Assembly (NCBI RefSeq): GCF_002776525.5 | Contig: NC_045439.1 | Location: forward strand, 159,133,755 to 159,197,754 | Direction of reading: 5' to 3' | Source of the DNA: Piliocolobus tephrosceles | Lineage: Eukaryota; Chordata; Mammalia; Primates; Cercopithecidae | Length of the DNA: 64,000 nt | The notes under the pieces: model-generated | What the model was told of the DNA's origin: nothing | Databases searched by the model: none | What the model saw: the letters and a program-made list of their open reading frames with translations, nothing else | Position numbers and translations under genes: made by a program | Part shown: positions 33,062 to 45,124 of the stretch, one piece after another | How positions within the stretch are numbered: the first letter of the stretch is position 1 | How the letters are laid out: the number at the start of each line of letters is the position of its first letter

Positions 33062-33935
33062 TTTAGTTGTCCTTCGTATAATTTTGAAATACCCACATAA
33101 TTAAGGTTCAGTGTTATATGGTTGGTTGGTTTTGTTGTTGTTCAGCATTTTCTTTTCTTTAACCACTACTAGGTGTTTCAGGCTAACTCTGTATTTAATT
33201 GTACTACAGGCTAACTGTATAATTGTGTAATTTCTGCTAATGTTTCCAATACCATATAATCTAATCCAGCACCACATGAATGATGTATGTAGTCTCTTAC
33301 TCTCCCTGTGAAGAAGTTGATGTTGTTCTCCCAATCATACTGCCTAAACATACATATACATGCACAGTGGTTTCGGAACAGGTAACTTATACCCCAGTGG
33401 GAAACAATTTTACCAAGTAAAGTACAGCAGTTAGGTATAAATACTTTGGCTTTTAGCCTTGGCATGTCCACTTATTACCCAAGTTACTTAGGTCCATTGC
33501 TTTCCTCCACTTTCTTTAGTGAGGTTATTCCATACATTCATTACATAGTTATATTATTTTTGGGGACATTCCTCCTTGGAAACCCTCTACCTACTAAATA
33601 AGGTTTTATGTTTGCATAATTTAGTACACTCTTTGTGTTATAAAGTTCTTCAGGATTCAGGAAACGTTATTATGTATCCACCAATACAGTATCAGAGTAA
33701 TTTCACTGCCCCAAAGAAACCTCCTGTATTTCACTGATTCCACCTTTCTCTCCCCCAAGCCCCGTGATACCACCAGACTCTTTGCTATCACTATACTTTT
33801 TTCCTTTTCTAGAGAGTCACATAGGTAGAATTACACAGTATTTTGCGTTTTCCAACTTGTGTTTTTTCACATAGCAATATACCTTTGAGATTTTTGAAGT
33901 ATATATCATGTTTTTTTAGACTGCCCGTCCCCTAT

Positions 33936-34720
33936 TGTTGCAGGACAGGTGAGCCCCAAATTTGGGCCTTCAACAGGCAGGGTTCTTGGCTTTGCCCAGG
34001 AAAGTATTTAAGGGCAAGCCAGTGGTGATAGATGGCAGTCTTTTATTGAGCAGTACTGCTCCTTGATAGAGCAGGGCTGGCCGGGCTCGGTGGCTCAAGC
34101 CTGTAATCCCAGCACTTTGGGAGGCCGAGACGGGCGGATCACGAGGTCAGGAGATCGAGACCATCCTGGCTAACACGATGAAACCCTCTCTACTAAAAAA
34201 TACAAAAAAAAATAACAAAAAACTAGCCGGGCGAGGTGGCGGGCGCCTGTAGTCCCAGCTACTCTGGAGGCTGAGGCAGGAGAATGGCATAAACCCGGGA
34301 GGCGGAGCTTGCAGTTAGCTGAGATCCGGCCACTGCACTCCAGCCCGGGCGACAGAGCAAGACTCTGTCTCAAAAAAAAAAAAAAAAAAAAACACTAAGG
34401 TAAAACTACTTTCAATTACGTGTAAATTGAGGGGTGGACCAATGAAACCTAATGGGCAGGTTATTCAGAACTTTCCAGGACAGGAGCAGTAACTTCTGGC
34501 TTGTTACCATGGAAAGAGGTGGTAAATTCCAGGTTGTTGGCATGGAATTTGTAAACAGTCATGGCGCTGGAGGGAATGTCTCATGCCGGTCAGCAATGAG
34601 GACAACCAGGGATCCCTTTGTCGTCTTTTGCCCCTTTCTTCACTGTATGCTGTCTGGACCTGATCTCATTTTGATCGGCAGGATTGTGACTAGAAAACAA
34701 CTTGCCAGTCTCCTACCTCA
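33936..34720 (-). mobile_element. ERV LTR, antisense, interrupted by an AluYR
   Basis: On the minus strand it runs TGAGGTAGGAGACTGG to CCTGCAACA, about 470 bp without the Alu, with an AATAAA polyadenylation signal (TTTATT at about 34042). It is absent from copy 2. Family not named; boundaries are judged from TG...CA and the resumption of L1 after it. Confidence 0.65.
34079..34392 (+). mobile_element. AluYR-type, sense
   Basis: GGCTCAAGCCTGTAATC, CTAGCCGGGCGAGGTGG, GGCATAAACCCGGG and GATCCGGCCAC are all present. This is the Old World monkey AluY pattern. It is inserted in the ERV LTR. Confidence 0.95.
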
Positions 34721-34744
34721 TAATGGCAGAAGGCATTGAGCATC

Positions 34745-37542
34745 TTTTCGTGTGATTTGGATATGACTGTAGCTTTCTTGGAGAATTGGGTATTTGAATA
34801 ATTTCCGTTTTTGATTGAGATATATGCCTTTTTATTTTTGAGCTCTTAAGATGTTGCCGTATATTATTAATAATAGACCATTATCACTGATAAAACTTGC
34901 AAATACTTGCTTTTTAATTTAACTTTTAAGTTTCAGGGCACATGTGCACATTTGTTATATAGGTAAACTTGTGTTATGGTGGTTTATTGTAGATTATTTC
35001 ATCACCAATGTACTAAAGCCTAGTACCCATTAGTTTTCTGATCCTCTCTCGCCTCCCACCGTCTGATAAGCCTCAGTGTGTGTTGTTCCCCACTGTGTGT
35101 TTATGTGTTCTTGTCATTTACCTCCCACTTATAAGGGAAAAAACATGGTATTTGGTTTTCTGTTCCTGCATTAGTTTGCTAAGGATAATAGCCTCCAGCT
35201 CCATCCATTTTGGTGTCAAGGACATGATATTTTTTATGGCCACGTAGTATTCCATGGTGTGTATGTTCCACGTTTTCTTTATGCAGTCCACCATTGATGG
35301 GCATTTAGGTTGATTCCACTTTCTTGCTATTTTGAATAGTGCTGCAGTGAACCTATGCATGCATGTGTCTTCTTCACAGAACACTTTTTATTTCTTTGGG
35401 TATATGCTCAGTAATGGGATTGCTGGGTTAAATGATATTTCTGTTTTTAGGTCTTCGTGTAGTCTCCACACTGCCTTCCACAATGGTTGAACTGATTTAA
35501 ACGTCCACCAACGGTGTGTAAGTAATTCCTTTGTTCCACAACATTGCCAGTATCTATTTCTTGACTTTTTAATAATAGCCATTCTGACTGGTGTTAGATG
35601 GTATCACATTGTGGTTTTTAATTGCATTTCTTTCAGGATCGGTGAGGTTGAGCTTTTCTTCATATGATTGTTAGCCACATATATATCTTCTGTTGAAAGT
35701 GTCTGTTCATGTCCTTTGCCCTCTTTTTTATGGGGTTGGTTTTTTTTTCTTGAACATTTGTTTAAGTTCCTTACAGATGCCGTATATTAGACTTTGGTCA
35801 TATGCATAGGTTGCAAAACTTTTCTCCCATTCTGTAGGTTGTCTGTTTATTCTGTAGATAGTTTTCTTTTGCTGTGCAGAAGCCCTTAAGTTTAATTAGG
35901 TTTCATTTGCCAATTTTTGCTTTTGTTTGCAAATACTTGCTCCCATTCTTTGGGTGTCTTTATTTTTATTGGTGCAGTGTGAATCACAAAAGTTTCACAT
36001 TCTAATGAGGTTTAATATGCCTGATTTTTCTTCTTCCCTTTTGCTTTTGGCATCATATCTTAGAAAAGATTGTTTAACCTAAGACCACAAAGATGTATTC
36101 CTGTGTTATTTTCTACATTTTGGGCCTATTTAGCTATTATATATAGATATATGATCATTTTGAGTCACTTACATTTTCAGTGTGAGGCAGGAGTTCGACT
36201 TGCATGGAATATGCACTCACTTAGAAATATTTTATTAAAAATATTTATCCATATATAATTTACTTGGTGACATTATAAAATTACTTCACTATAAATGTAT
36301 TATTCATTTTTGAGCATTATATTCTATTACATTGATCAACATCTATATTCTTATACTAGTACCATTAATCTTGATTACTATTACTTTGCAGTGAGTTTTG
36401 AAGTCAGGAAGTATGTATCTCCCATGCCAACTTTTTTCTTCTTTCTCAAAATAATTTAGGCTACTCTGGGTCTGTTGCATTATATATGAACTTTAGATAA
36501 GCTTTGTGAATTTAGAGGAAGGAAGTGTCACCTTGGATTTTGATAGAGGTTGCATTAAATCTATAGATCCATTTGGAAAATACTGCCAGCCTAACAACAT
36601 TAACCTTTATAAGCAATGAATAGTCAAAGGGTTTTTTCCATTTTTTAAAAAATGTTTTCTATAGTTTTTGTGTATGTATCTTATACTTAATTTGATAAAC
36701 TTATTTTTGATGTCATCTCAAATGGAACATTCTGAGTTTGTTGTTTTAGATTATTAATTGCTAGCATATAGAAATTCAGAGGATTTTATATATTCACCAT
36801 ATATACTGCAAGTTTGTTGAACTCATTTCTAAATTCTAAACATATTTGATTAGAGTCCTTTAGAAGTTTTGTACATAAGATCATGTCATATGCCAACAGG
36901 CAGAGTTTGACTTCATTTCCATCCTGGCAGCCTTATATTTATTTTTCTAGACTAACTGCCATGTCTGTATCCTCTAGTACAATGTTGAAAACAAGTGTCA
37001 AGAGTGGAAATCCGTGTCTTGTTTCTAATCTTGGAGAAATTAGTGAACGTTTCAGATAACTTATGATGATATGTTGGTTTTTCATGGATCCCCTTCAAAA
37101 GGAAGACAGTTCCCTTATCTGCCTCATTTGCTGCATATTTTTCTCATAGGGAGTTGGAGAATTCTCAAGTGCCTATGCATCTTCTGAGATGATTATATGG
37201 TTTTTGTTCTTTATTATATGAATACAGTGCATAGCACTAGTTGTATGTTGAACCAAATTTTGCTTTCCTGAGGTAAATACCCTTGACATAGTGTACAATA
37301 CTTTTTACACGTTTCTGGTTTGTTTTACTAATATTTCCTTGATGATTTTGGCCCCTGTGTTCATAAGGTATATTGTTCTTCATTTTCTCTATTTGAATTG
37401 TCTTTGTCTGGCTGCGGTATCAGGGTAAACTAACTCAGTATACAATGGGAAATCATGTTTTCTCCACTTTTTTGGAATAATTTGTAATAAATTAGTATTA
37501 ATTGTTTAAATGATTACAATAATTCACTGATGAATTCTTCTA
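34745..37542 (-). mobile_element. Old L1, antisense, copy 4
   Basis: The ORF2 region ends near TCACTGATGAATTCTTCTAG (37526-37545), the shared breakpoint. It is interrupted by a younger L1 at 34912-35926. The region 36935-36960 is the uninterrupted counterpart of the H3 insertion site. Confidence 0.82.
34912..35926 (-). mobile_element. Younger L1 3' fragment, antisense, with target-site duplication
   Basis: A 1,015-bp 5'-truncated L1 3' end (CACATTTGTTATATAGG, CTCCCACTTATAAG, TAATGGGATTGCTGGG). A perfect 15-bp duplication, TTGCAAATACTTGCT, flanks it at 34897-34911 and 35927-35941. Confidence 0.95.
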
Positions 37543-37745
37543 GATGAGGTCAGAGAGGTTAATCCTACAAATAGTTCCATGAGCTTGGAAGGAGACATTT
37601 CCCCAGCTGAGCCTTAGCCTGAGCCATCACCTACATCTGGACTGAAGACCCAGAGAAACTGTGAGTAATATGTGTGTGGTTTTGAGCCACCAAGATGTAT
37701 AGTAGTCTGTTATGCACCAAGTCTTAAGTAATATACCTACCAGTA
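37543..37745 (+). mobile_element. LTR-like tail segment, copy 4
   Basis: GAGCTTGGAAGGAGACAT, CCCAGAGAAACTGTGAG and GAGCCACCAAGATG are followed by TCTGTTATGCACCAAG. Confidence 0.5.
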
Positions 37746-40660
37746 ATTGCAATGTGGTATTCTAGATTAGGTCTTGGAACAGATAAATATATCATTATTA
37801 GAAATTCTGGTAAAATATGAAGGAAGTCTGTAGATCAGTTAATAGTTTTGAAACAGTGAAATTCATAGTTTTCATGAATATACTATAGTTATAATAGTAA
37901 CATTTTAGTTAGCTGAAGGGTATATGAAACTGTTCTACCTGTGTATCTTTTTGTAAATCTGCAATTATTTCAAAATAAATTTGTTTTCTAAAAATTATTA
38001 TATCTTTAAAAATAAAACAAAGACATAAGCAAAAATCTTTGGCTTCCAGAGATGAATGAGTACATAGGGAGAGAATAGAAAATGAGCATGTTTTATCTAG
38101 TTGCCTTTCCAAACCCAGGTGCACCTGCTTCGGGAAGGCACCATCAAGCTCTAGGGACTGTCATCCTTTTTCTCCTTCTCTGTTATCCAGTCACCAGTTG
38201 GAGTGTCAGCAACCACTTACTCAGAAAAAGCTGCCTTTCCTTCACATATCCCAGAAAGCCCCATGTGCAGACATCATTTAGCAGTGTATATTCAGGATCC
38301 CATTGAAGCATTTTGGGGAGATATGACTCAGATATTAGAAGCCAAGAATTAGAAATTTTGGTGACAGGGAACATAAATCATATTTCTGCATTCAGGATAA
38401 TGTTTTCTTGGTACAGGGATTTCTTCTTCAAGTAATCAAAAGACAACTGTACCTTCAAACCTTTCAGAAAAATTTGTCCTAATTTAGTTCTTTTCATTCT
38501 ACAGACTCCATCAGGAATTGTTTGGGACCATGCATTCTGTTGCCCACTGCCAACCCGAAAGCCACCAAGGTCGCAGGTAAGCAGAGTACAACAAATGTTT
38601 CTAACAAATGGGTTTAGGCCAGACCCTGCTTACAGAGAGCTGGATGTGAATCTACACACAGGTTTTTCGCAGTTGGATGCTAGTGAGTGGAGAAAGCAGA
38701 TGACAAAGTGCTGAGCAGTGAGTCCCCAGACACACTCTAACTGCATGGACGATGTGATTTCCCACAATACCTGAAACCAGCAGTTCCTTAGAGGCTACCT
38801 GGACACCACAGTTCTAAAAGAGATGCCATTTAAAAGAAACCAAACTCTAGACCAGATCATGAGGCAAATACCCAACACTTGGTCTCCACACTCTAACCTG
38901 AGTAGAAGTTGGAGTTCAGTGGAAGAATGTCTTGGATATTTGAGAACATGACTTCATCTGTATTTAAAAAGCGTTGCTGGAATTTAAAACTGTAGGGGAA
39001 AATTCAGTCAACCTCCTAAATTATGTGAGTTTTTGTTTTTGTATGTGAGTTTCTGCATACACATAAACTCCCATCGTTTAGGAGGTTGACTGAATTTTGG
39101 ATATACAGAAATTCATACTTTATGTGTCTCTTCTTCTATCAGTGTATTCCTGAGGGAACACCAAAACCAGTCCCCAAATCCAAGTACCCAAATTAGGGTT
39201 GACCAGAGTAACAAGGGGACAGATTAAAACATTTTATAAAGAAGATTATGCATCTACGTCTGCAGTGACTAATTATAAAGTGATTTCTATGATCTCCAGC
39301 CATATGGTTAAAACGGCAAATGGGAATGAAGAAAAAAGAGTTACATAAATATTATAGCTGAAAGAATGGAATTTATAGTGAAGTTTACAAGGATCCTTGG
39401 TCATATTCCTAAGACTGCAGTGGAAGGTTTCAAGATACAGCTTTTTATTTTTCAAATAACTCTTTATAATTGCTATCGTCTTCCTCAGTGGATTTCTTAA
39501 ACCATAGTTCATAAAACTACATTTCCATGCATAACATAAGAATTCTAGTGTTCCACTAGTAACTCTAATGTGTCTAATAGCTACGTAGAATGTAAATGCA
39601 CTTGGTAAACTTATGTGATAATATTTAAGCATATTCCTTCAACAACAGATAAGAATACAGTTGATGAGCCACCATAATCTAACACTGAGAAATTGGCAGT
39701 CACAGAGGACAGTGTATTCCACTCATCGTAGAGGGCACATTTTCACGTTTATGAAACACAGATGCACCTTAAATTTGATAGTGTTAAAACACTGTTGACG
39801 AGAAGGCAACCATAATGTTATTGTCCTCATTTACATATACATGAGCTTGGTCTATAAACCTTCCATTGACATTTTCAGGTCATATCATTAACATCATATC
39901 TTGCATAGGAGGTTTCAGAAGGTTGGAAAGATAAACTCACAGGAGCAACATAGGAATCTCACAAGAAGTGCAGCATCACCAAAGCTTCAGATTAGCACAG
40001 GTCATAATAATATGGGGAAAATTATGGGCAAGATGAGTTGAAGAGTGATTCAGGAGAGTTACATCTGAATGAGAAAAAATTTAGGAAAACCTTTGTCATT
40101 GTGTTTTTCTTGTATGTTCCATCCCATGTAATCATAGGAATGACACAAGACAAATATCCACATGTATGCACATTGAAAATAGTTTTTCCAGTAATTATAA
40201 TGTATTTACATTATTACTATGTGATTTATTTATAAGTGATAAAAGTGTTAGTTTCTTCATTTGTTAGTGGTTCTGTTCTTCCATTCTGGCGTATGAAGTA
40301 ATGACATGTTACAATTGACACAAATGATATATCTCATAATTTATTAGAAAATTTAATTTAGGGGATTTAGGGGTTAGTATAGGCTTGATAATATACTGCA
40401 TGCTTTGTATGGTATCATTTCCTACAATGCACACTGACATCTCAAGAAGTAAGCACGATTTTCACTCCTGTGCTCCATTTTGGAGTGTGAGCTGACTTTC
40501 CACAGGAAAGGAATAAAGGAACCTTGAGTTTGACACTGTCTGCCCCAGAGTCTTTGCTCACTTCGACTCTGTAGAATGTGTCTTGTCTTACATGCTAACT
40601 AATTTTCAGGTCTGGTTAGACAGCTCACCCTACCCTGTGTCATGAAGCTATTTTCCTAAA
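37746..40660. other. Duplicon body, copy 4
   Basis: No gene recognised. It is the best intact counterpart of copy 1 5516-9340 and contains a private inverted repeat at 38999-39098. The segment matching 29400-29800 is deleted near 38690. Confidence 0.6.
38999..39098. repeat. 34-bp inverted repeat (hairpin), private to copy 4
   Basis: The left arm 38999-39032 starts AAAATTCAGTCAACCTCCTA. The right arm 39065-39098 is its reverse complement with three mismatches; the first 22 bases pair perfectly. The loop is 32 bases. Copies 1 and 3 lack the right arm. Confidence 0.95.
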
Positions 40661-40948
40661 TTGTGTTCTAAATACTCTATTATTTTTATATTTAAGCCTA
40701 TGAACCAACTAGAATTGATTTTGTGTGTATGTGAGGTCAAAGGTCAGATCTTGGTTGTTCCCTGTGGATATTCAATTTCCTGGAACATTTTCTTAAAAAT
40801 TGATCTCTCCCCCATGCATCAATGCATAAATTAATTTTTATATATGTATATGTCTGCTTCCTAGCTCTGTTTTTATTTTTTAAGTTACTGGTTGTTTCTT
40901 CTATCTTTGTGCAAAGTTCACAGTCTTATTATTATCATTATTATTATC
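40661..40948 (-). mobile_element. L1 fragment, antisense
   Basis: GAATTGATTTTGTGTGTATG, CCCATGCATCAATGC and TATGTCTGCTTCCTAGCTC follow the order of antisense L1 ORF2. An (ATT)n run is at 40926-40948. Confidence 0.6.
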
Positions 40949-41256
40949 TTTTTTTTTTGATACAGAGTCTCACTCTGTCTCCAGAGTCTCCAGCCCAGGC
41001 TGGAGTGCTATGGCGCAATCATAGCTCACTGCAACTTCCGCCTCCTGGGTTCAAGCGATTCTTGTGCCTCAGCCTCCCGAGTAACTGGGATTATAGGTGT
41101 GCGGCACTACACCTGGCTAATTCTTTTGTATTTTTAGTAGAGATGGAGTTTCACCATATTGGCTAGGCTGGTCTCAAACTCCTGACCTCAGGTGATCTGC
41201 CCACCTTGGCCTCCCAAAGTGCTGGGATTACAAGTGTGAGTCACCACACCCAACCT
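40949..41256 (-). mobile_element. AluS-like, antisense
   Basis: Full antisense Alu from TTTGATACAGAGTCTCACTC to GAGTCACCACACCCAACCT, with a small duplication of CCAGAGTCTCC near its start. Confidence 0.93.
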
Positions 41257-41321
41257 ACACTGTCTTATGATTAAGAGAGTCTATTTAGCACAATACTTTT
41301 CTCTCCAGAGATTGTTTTGTG

Positions 41322-41640
41322 TTTTTTCTTTTTTAAGAGAGAGAGAGGATTTTGTCCTGTTGTCCAGCTAGGGTACAATGGCTTAATCGTAGAGCAGATT
41401 CTGTGTTTGAACTACTGGGATCAAATGATCCTCCCCTCTCAGCCTCCTGAATAGCTAGGACTACAGGCACAAGCCACCATGCCTGATTGATTAGGTTTTG
41501 GTTTTTTTTTTTTTTTTTTGGTAGAGACCAGGTCTTCCTATGTTTCCCATGCTAGTGTAGAACTCTTAGCCACAAGCAGTCCTCCCTGCTTTGTCTCCCA
41601 GGGTGCTAAGATTACAGGTGTAAGCCCCTGTGCCTGGCCC
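41322..41640 (-). mobile_element. Old Alu (AluJ-like), antisense
   Basis: Diverged antisense Alu: TTTGTCCTGTTGTCCAG, TAGCTAGGACTACAGG, ending GTAAGCCCCTGTGCCTGGCCC. Confidence 0.88.
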
Positions 41641-41779
41641 AGAGCCTCTTCTTTTAACCACGGAGCTTCTCCATAATGAGGTAGAAAATGTAACAACCTG
41701 CATGCCTTGCACCTACACCAGTACTTTCAGTTGTACCTTCAATAAAGCTGTAGGTTTAGAACTTTAAAAAAAAAATGTT

Positions 41780-42078
41780 AATTTTTTTTGAGACAGGATC
41801 TCGCTCTTACACTTGGGCTGGAGTGCAGTGGCAAGATCTTGGCTCACTGGAGCCTCGACTTTGGGGCTCAAGCAGTCCTCCCACCTCACTTTCCCAAGTA
41901 GGTAGGACCGCAGGTGCACAACTGTATGCCCAGTTAAATTTTTTTTTTTTGTAATTTTTGTAGAGATGGGGTTTCATTTTGTTGCCCAGGCTGACCTCGA
42001 GCTCCCGAGTTCAAGCAATCCTCCCACCTCAGCCTCCCAAAATGCTGGGATTACAAGCATGAGCCACCGCACCTGGCT
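41780..42078 (-). mobile_element. Old Alu (AluJ-like), antisense, with target-site duplication
   Basis: TTTGAGACAGGATCTCGC to GAGCCACCGCACCTGGCT. The 12-bp duplication GGTTTAGAACTT flanks it at 41753-41764 and 42079-42090. Confidence 0.92.
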
Positions 42079-42090
42079 GGTTTAGAACTT

Positions 42091-43605
42091 AAATTGTTGC
42101 TGTAGTCTCTTGAATCCCTTAATATCCTTGTGAATCTTAGACAATCCCCCAACACCACTCCCCACTTTATGTATAAATACTTTTCAACAACAGCCAGTAG
42201 TGTTGAAAACCTTGAGATGCAGCCATAGTAACCTCCTGCACTGGTGTAGACGTCTCTGTGACAGGTTCCTTCTCCTCCAGACCATGCCCACCAAAGTCAA
42301 AGCCACATGAGAGCCTCTGAGCTCGGAGCCACGGTATAGGGTCTCCATGTGCAAGGGCAGAAGCTGCCTGCCCTTTCTGTTGGTGAGGTGAGGAATTCAG
42401 TTTTGAATAAGGCTGAGTTTGTTAAATACTGATTTTGCAGGCTGACCAGTGACACCTTAAGACTTTATTTCTTGCATTGTAATATTTATTCTGGTTTTGA
42501 CATGATTTGTTGTGCAACTGTGTTTAACACTTGAGTATAATTTTTTTCTTTTTTTTACTCTCATAAGCATCATCTAAAACCAAATTTTTATTTTTGTGTT
42601 GTTTATTTAAGGTCCTTATTCCTCTGTTTTAAAAATGCATTCACAATTATTTTTCAATGAACACTTTGAATTATTTTAATCTTTTCTCATATTTCTCTTT
42701 CCTAAATTTAATGTGAATATCACTTTTATTAGAAAAGACAGATGTTACACGTTCTCTGTTTTTTGTTTTTCTGCAAATTTTCTCTGAAATATCTCTGGTT
42801 GAAAAGGAGAAGGACAGAAACTTCTGGAAGCCACAAGGCAAAATTGACTCAGGTTCTTATGCTTAAAAAGATGTGTGAAACTTTCCATTGTATGGCTTAG
42901 TTTCTGTACATGTGAAAAGTTAACAAGGTATGGATTTGTGTAGCAGTACAGTAACACTTCAGGTCTGAGTACAAGGAGCAACCACTTCTTAATTGTGCAG
43001 GTGTGAACTTCATGATGTTGCCTTATTTTCTCCTTACACAAAGATTTAGACAATGGCTGGACTCCATAATTCCTTCCATCTCACTTCCATAAATGTGTAC
43101 ATGACATGTCTTTGTACAGATCACCTATTCTGTTAGATATTATTTTCTTATTTTTGATGAGTGATTATTAAATTTGGTTTTAGTTCTCAGAGATATAAAA
43201 AATACCACTTAGAAAGTGTGTACATTGAGTGCTGTAATCAGAAAACATTTTTGTGCCTTTGGCTTGTAAAAAGGGAATTTCAATTTTTTATTTATTGTCA
43301 TTTTCATCTACCTTAATATTCTCAAAAGGCTTTCATGCTTGTGCTCTTTTTAGATTTTAATTTTTGTTGTCTTAGTCAAAAAACATGCGAGGGTTGGGAA
43401 TACTTGCTCAAGATGTGTGACATGAGCAATCAACAGAGCAAAAACACTGATATTGTATGGGAATATGTGAAGATAGACGGGCATTTGCTCTGCTAGGTGT
43501 GGCAGCAGTCAGGGTCTGTGGGCTTCAGTGCTGTAAGCAGAACTGACAGATTCTGCTTGAAGAAAAAAGGTGCCCCCATCTGTTGTATTCAGCCTGGCAC
43601 CATTT
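42091..43605. other. Unassigned sequence, then duplicon segment shared with copy 2
   Basis: 42091-43260 has no repeat or gene that I recognise; the longest frame (42745-43053, minus, 102 codons) has no motif. 43380-43605 matches copy 2 25280-25515 (GGGCATTTG, CAGCCTGGCA) and is cut by the ERV1 provirus. Confidence 0.5.
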
Positions 43606-43673
43606 TGTTACCAAACCCAGGTTTGGCCACTTGCAAAATCAAATCCCAGAAGGGTGGTAAAAGGAAAGTCACT

Positions 43674-43879
43674 GGCCGGGCGCGGCGGCTCCCATCTGTA
43701 CTCCCAGCACTTTGGGAGGCTGAGGCGGGAGGATCACCTGAAGTCAGGAGCTGAAGACCAGCCTGGCCAACATGGCAAAACCCTGTCTCTACTAAAATTA
43801 GCCGGGCACAGTGGCGCGCGCCTGTAATCCCAGCTACTGGGGGACATAGCGAGAGTCCGTTTCCAAAAAAAAGAAGAAA
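43674..43879 (+). mobile_element. Alu with internal deletion, sense
   Basis: GGCCGGGCGCGGCGGCTCCC through AGCTACTGGG, then a jump to GGACATAGCGAGAGTCCG and an A-rich tail. Most of the right arm is missing. The flanks GAAAGTCACT and GAAAATCGCT may be the target-site duplication. Confidence 0.88.
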
Positions 43880-44283
43880 ATCGCTTTATTCCAGAGCTTA
43901 GCAATGTGTGTGCAAGGGCTGGATTCATATCTATAGGAACCACGTAAGTTTTCTGGGCAGAAAACAGGGTTTTAAGAAGAAATATTGGGAAGCGGGGTAT
44001 GCGGAGGGGTGTGGAGGTACGGGATCTACATGACTTGCTGGATGATTTATCTTCAGTCATGGGTCATTTGTTAGTGTGCCCAGCATCACTGGGGACAGAG
44101 TCAGGTTGTGGATTAACTGATGTCTTGAGACAATGTCTCTATGGAGGAGAATCGTGCCGGATGCTTATTTTGGTTCAAGATTTGGTAATCTCTAAGAAAA
44201 CATATACTTAGGTAAGCTGACAGTGCTTTCTGGTTGTTTGGCTGGTGGAAAGGAAGGAGGGAAAAGTTTGAATTTGCATTTCT

Positions 44284-44578
44284 TTTTTTTTTTTTTGAGA
44301 CCGAGTCTTGCTCTGTCGCCCAGGCTGGAGTGCAGTGGCTGGATCTCAGCTCACAGCAAGCTCCGCCTCCCGGGTTTACGCCATTCTCCTGCCTCAGCCT
44401 CCCAAGTAGCTGGGACTACAGGCACCCGCCACCTCGCTCGGCTAGTTTTTTGTATTTTTTTAGTAGAGACAGGGTTTCATTGTGTTCGCCAGAATGGTCT
44501 TGATCTCCTGACCTCGTGATCCGCCCGTCTCGGCCTCCCAATGTGCTGGGATTACAGGCTTGAGCCACCGCGCTGGCC
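44284..44578 (-). mobile_element. AluYR-type, antisense, with target-site duplication
   Basis: GGGTTTACGCC, GGCTAGTTTTTTG and GGCTTGAGCCACCGCG are Old World monkey AluY marks on the antisense strand. The duplication TTGAATTTGCATTTCT lies at 44268-44283 and 44579-44594. Confidence 0.95.
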
Positions 44579-45090
44579 TTGAATTTGCATTTCTAAGGAG
44601 CTAAGTAAGACATGAACACACAGAAGAAAGAGAAAAAGTAAATATTTTTTAAGGAAAATGAAGTACTTGGTTACAGCACCCACTGTAATATTCCACTTTA
44701 TTTTTATGAGATTGGAGCATCATATTCATTTGGTCTGCTTCCTACTGAAAGGGGGCATAGTTATAGAGCATTAGAATGGAATCTGTTTACTTGGAGTTGG
44801 AAATATTGTTGAGTTTCCAGCAGGAACTTACTGTGTATGTATGGTGTGAGGATCTAAGAATTTCTGAGAATGATTTCCTGCCTCTCCATGTAGAGTGTAC
44901 AACAGCAATAAAACTCATAGCAGCTGAAGAGGGCATTTAACAGTATTAATAATATATATAAAAGTATTGTTTGCACCAGGAAGCCGACTAAATCATGATG
45001 TCATAGAGTCCTGAGAGAGGGCATCTATAGCAGAAATATGGGTATCTACATGCACAGTTTGGGTTCTATTATATTATAAGAATAATCTGG

Positions 45091-45124
45091 GGTGTGTGTG
45101 TGTGTGTGTGTTTGTGTGTGTGTG
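45091..45124. repeat. (GT)n microsatellite
   Basis: GT run with one TTT interruption. Confidence 0.9.

Larger units (their letters stand above)
43606..44645 (-). mobile_element. ERV1 provirus, 3' LTR (antisense), with two Alus inside
   Basis: Starts TGTTACCAAACCCAGGTTTG and matches the right-hand LTR (51137-51659) throughout once the Alus at 43674-43879 and 44284-44578 are removed. The right boundary is uncertain by some tens of bases. Confidence 0.85.

Noticed and set aside
32511..33104. 197- and 145-codon frames across the gap
   Set aside because: They are made of unknown residues from the N run joined to an Alu.
41735..41774. AATAAA followed by an A-run, resembling the 3' end of a processed transcript
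   Set aside because: The A-run sits beside an antisense Alu, and the sequence continues across it once that Alu and its target-site duplication are removed.
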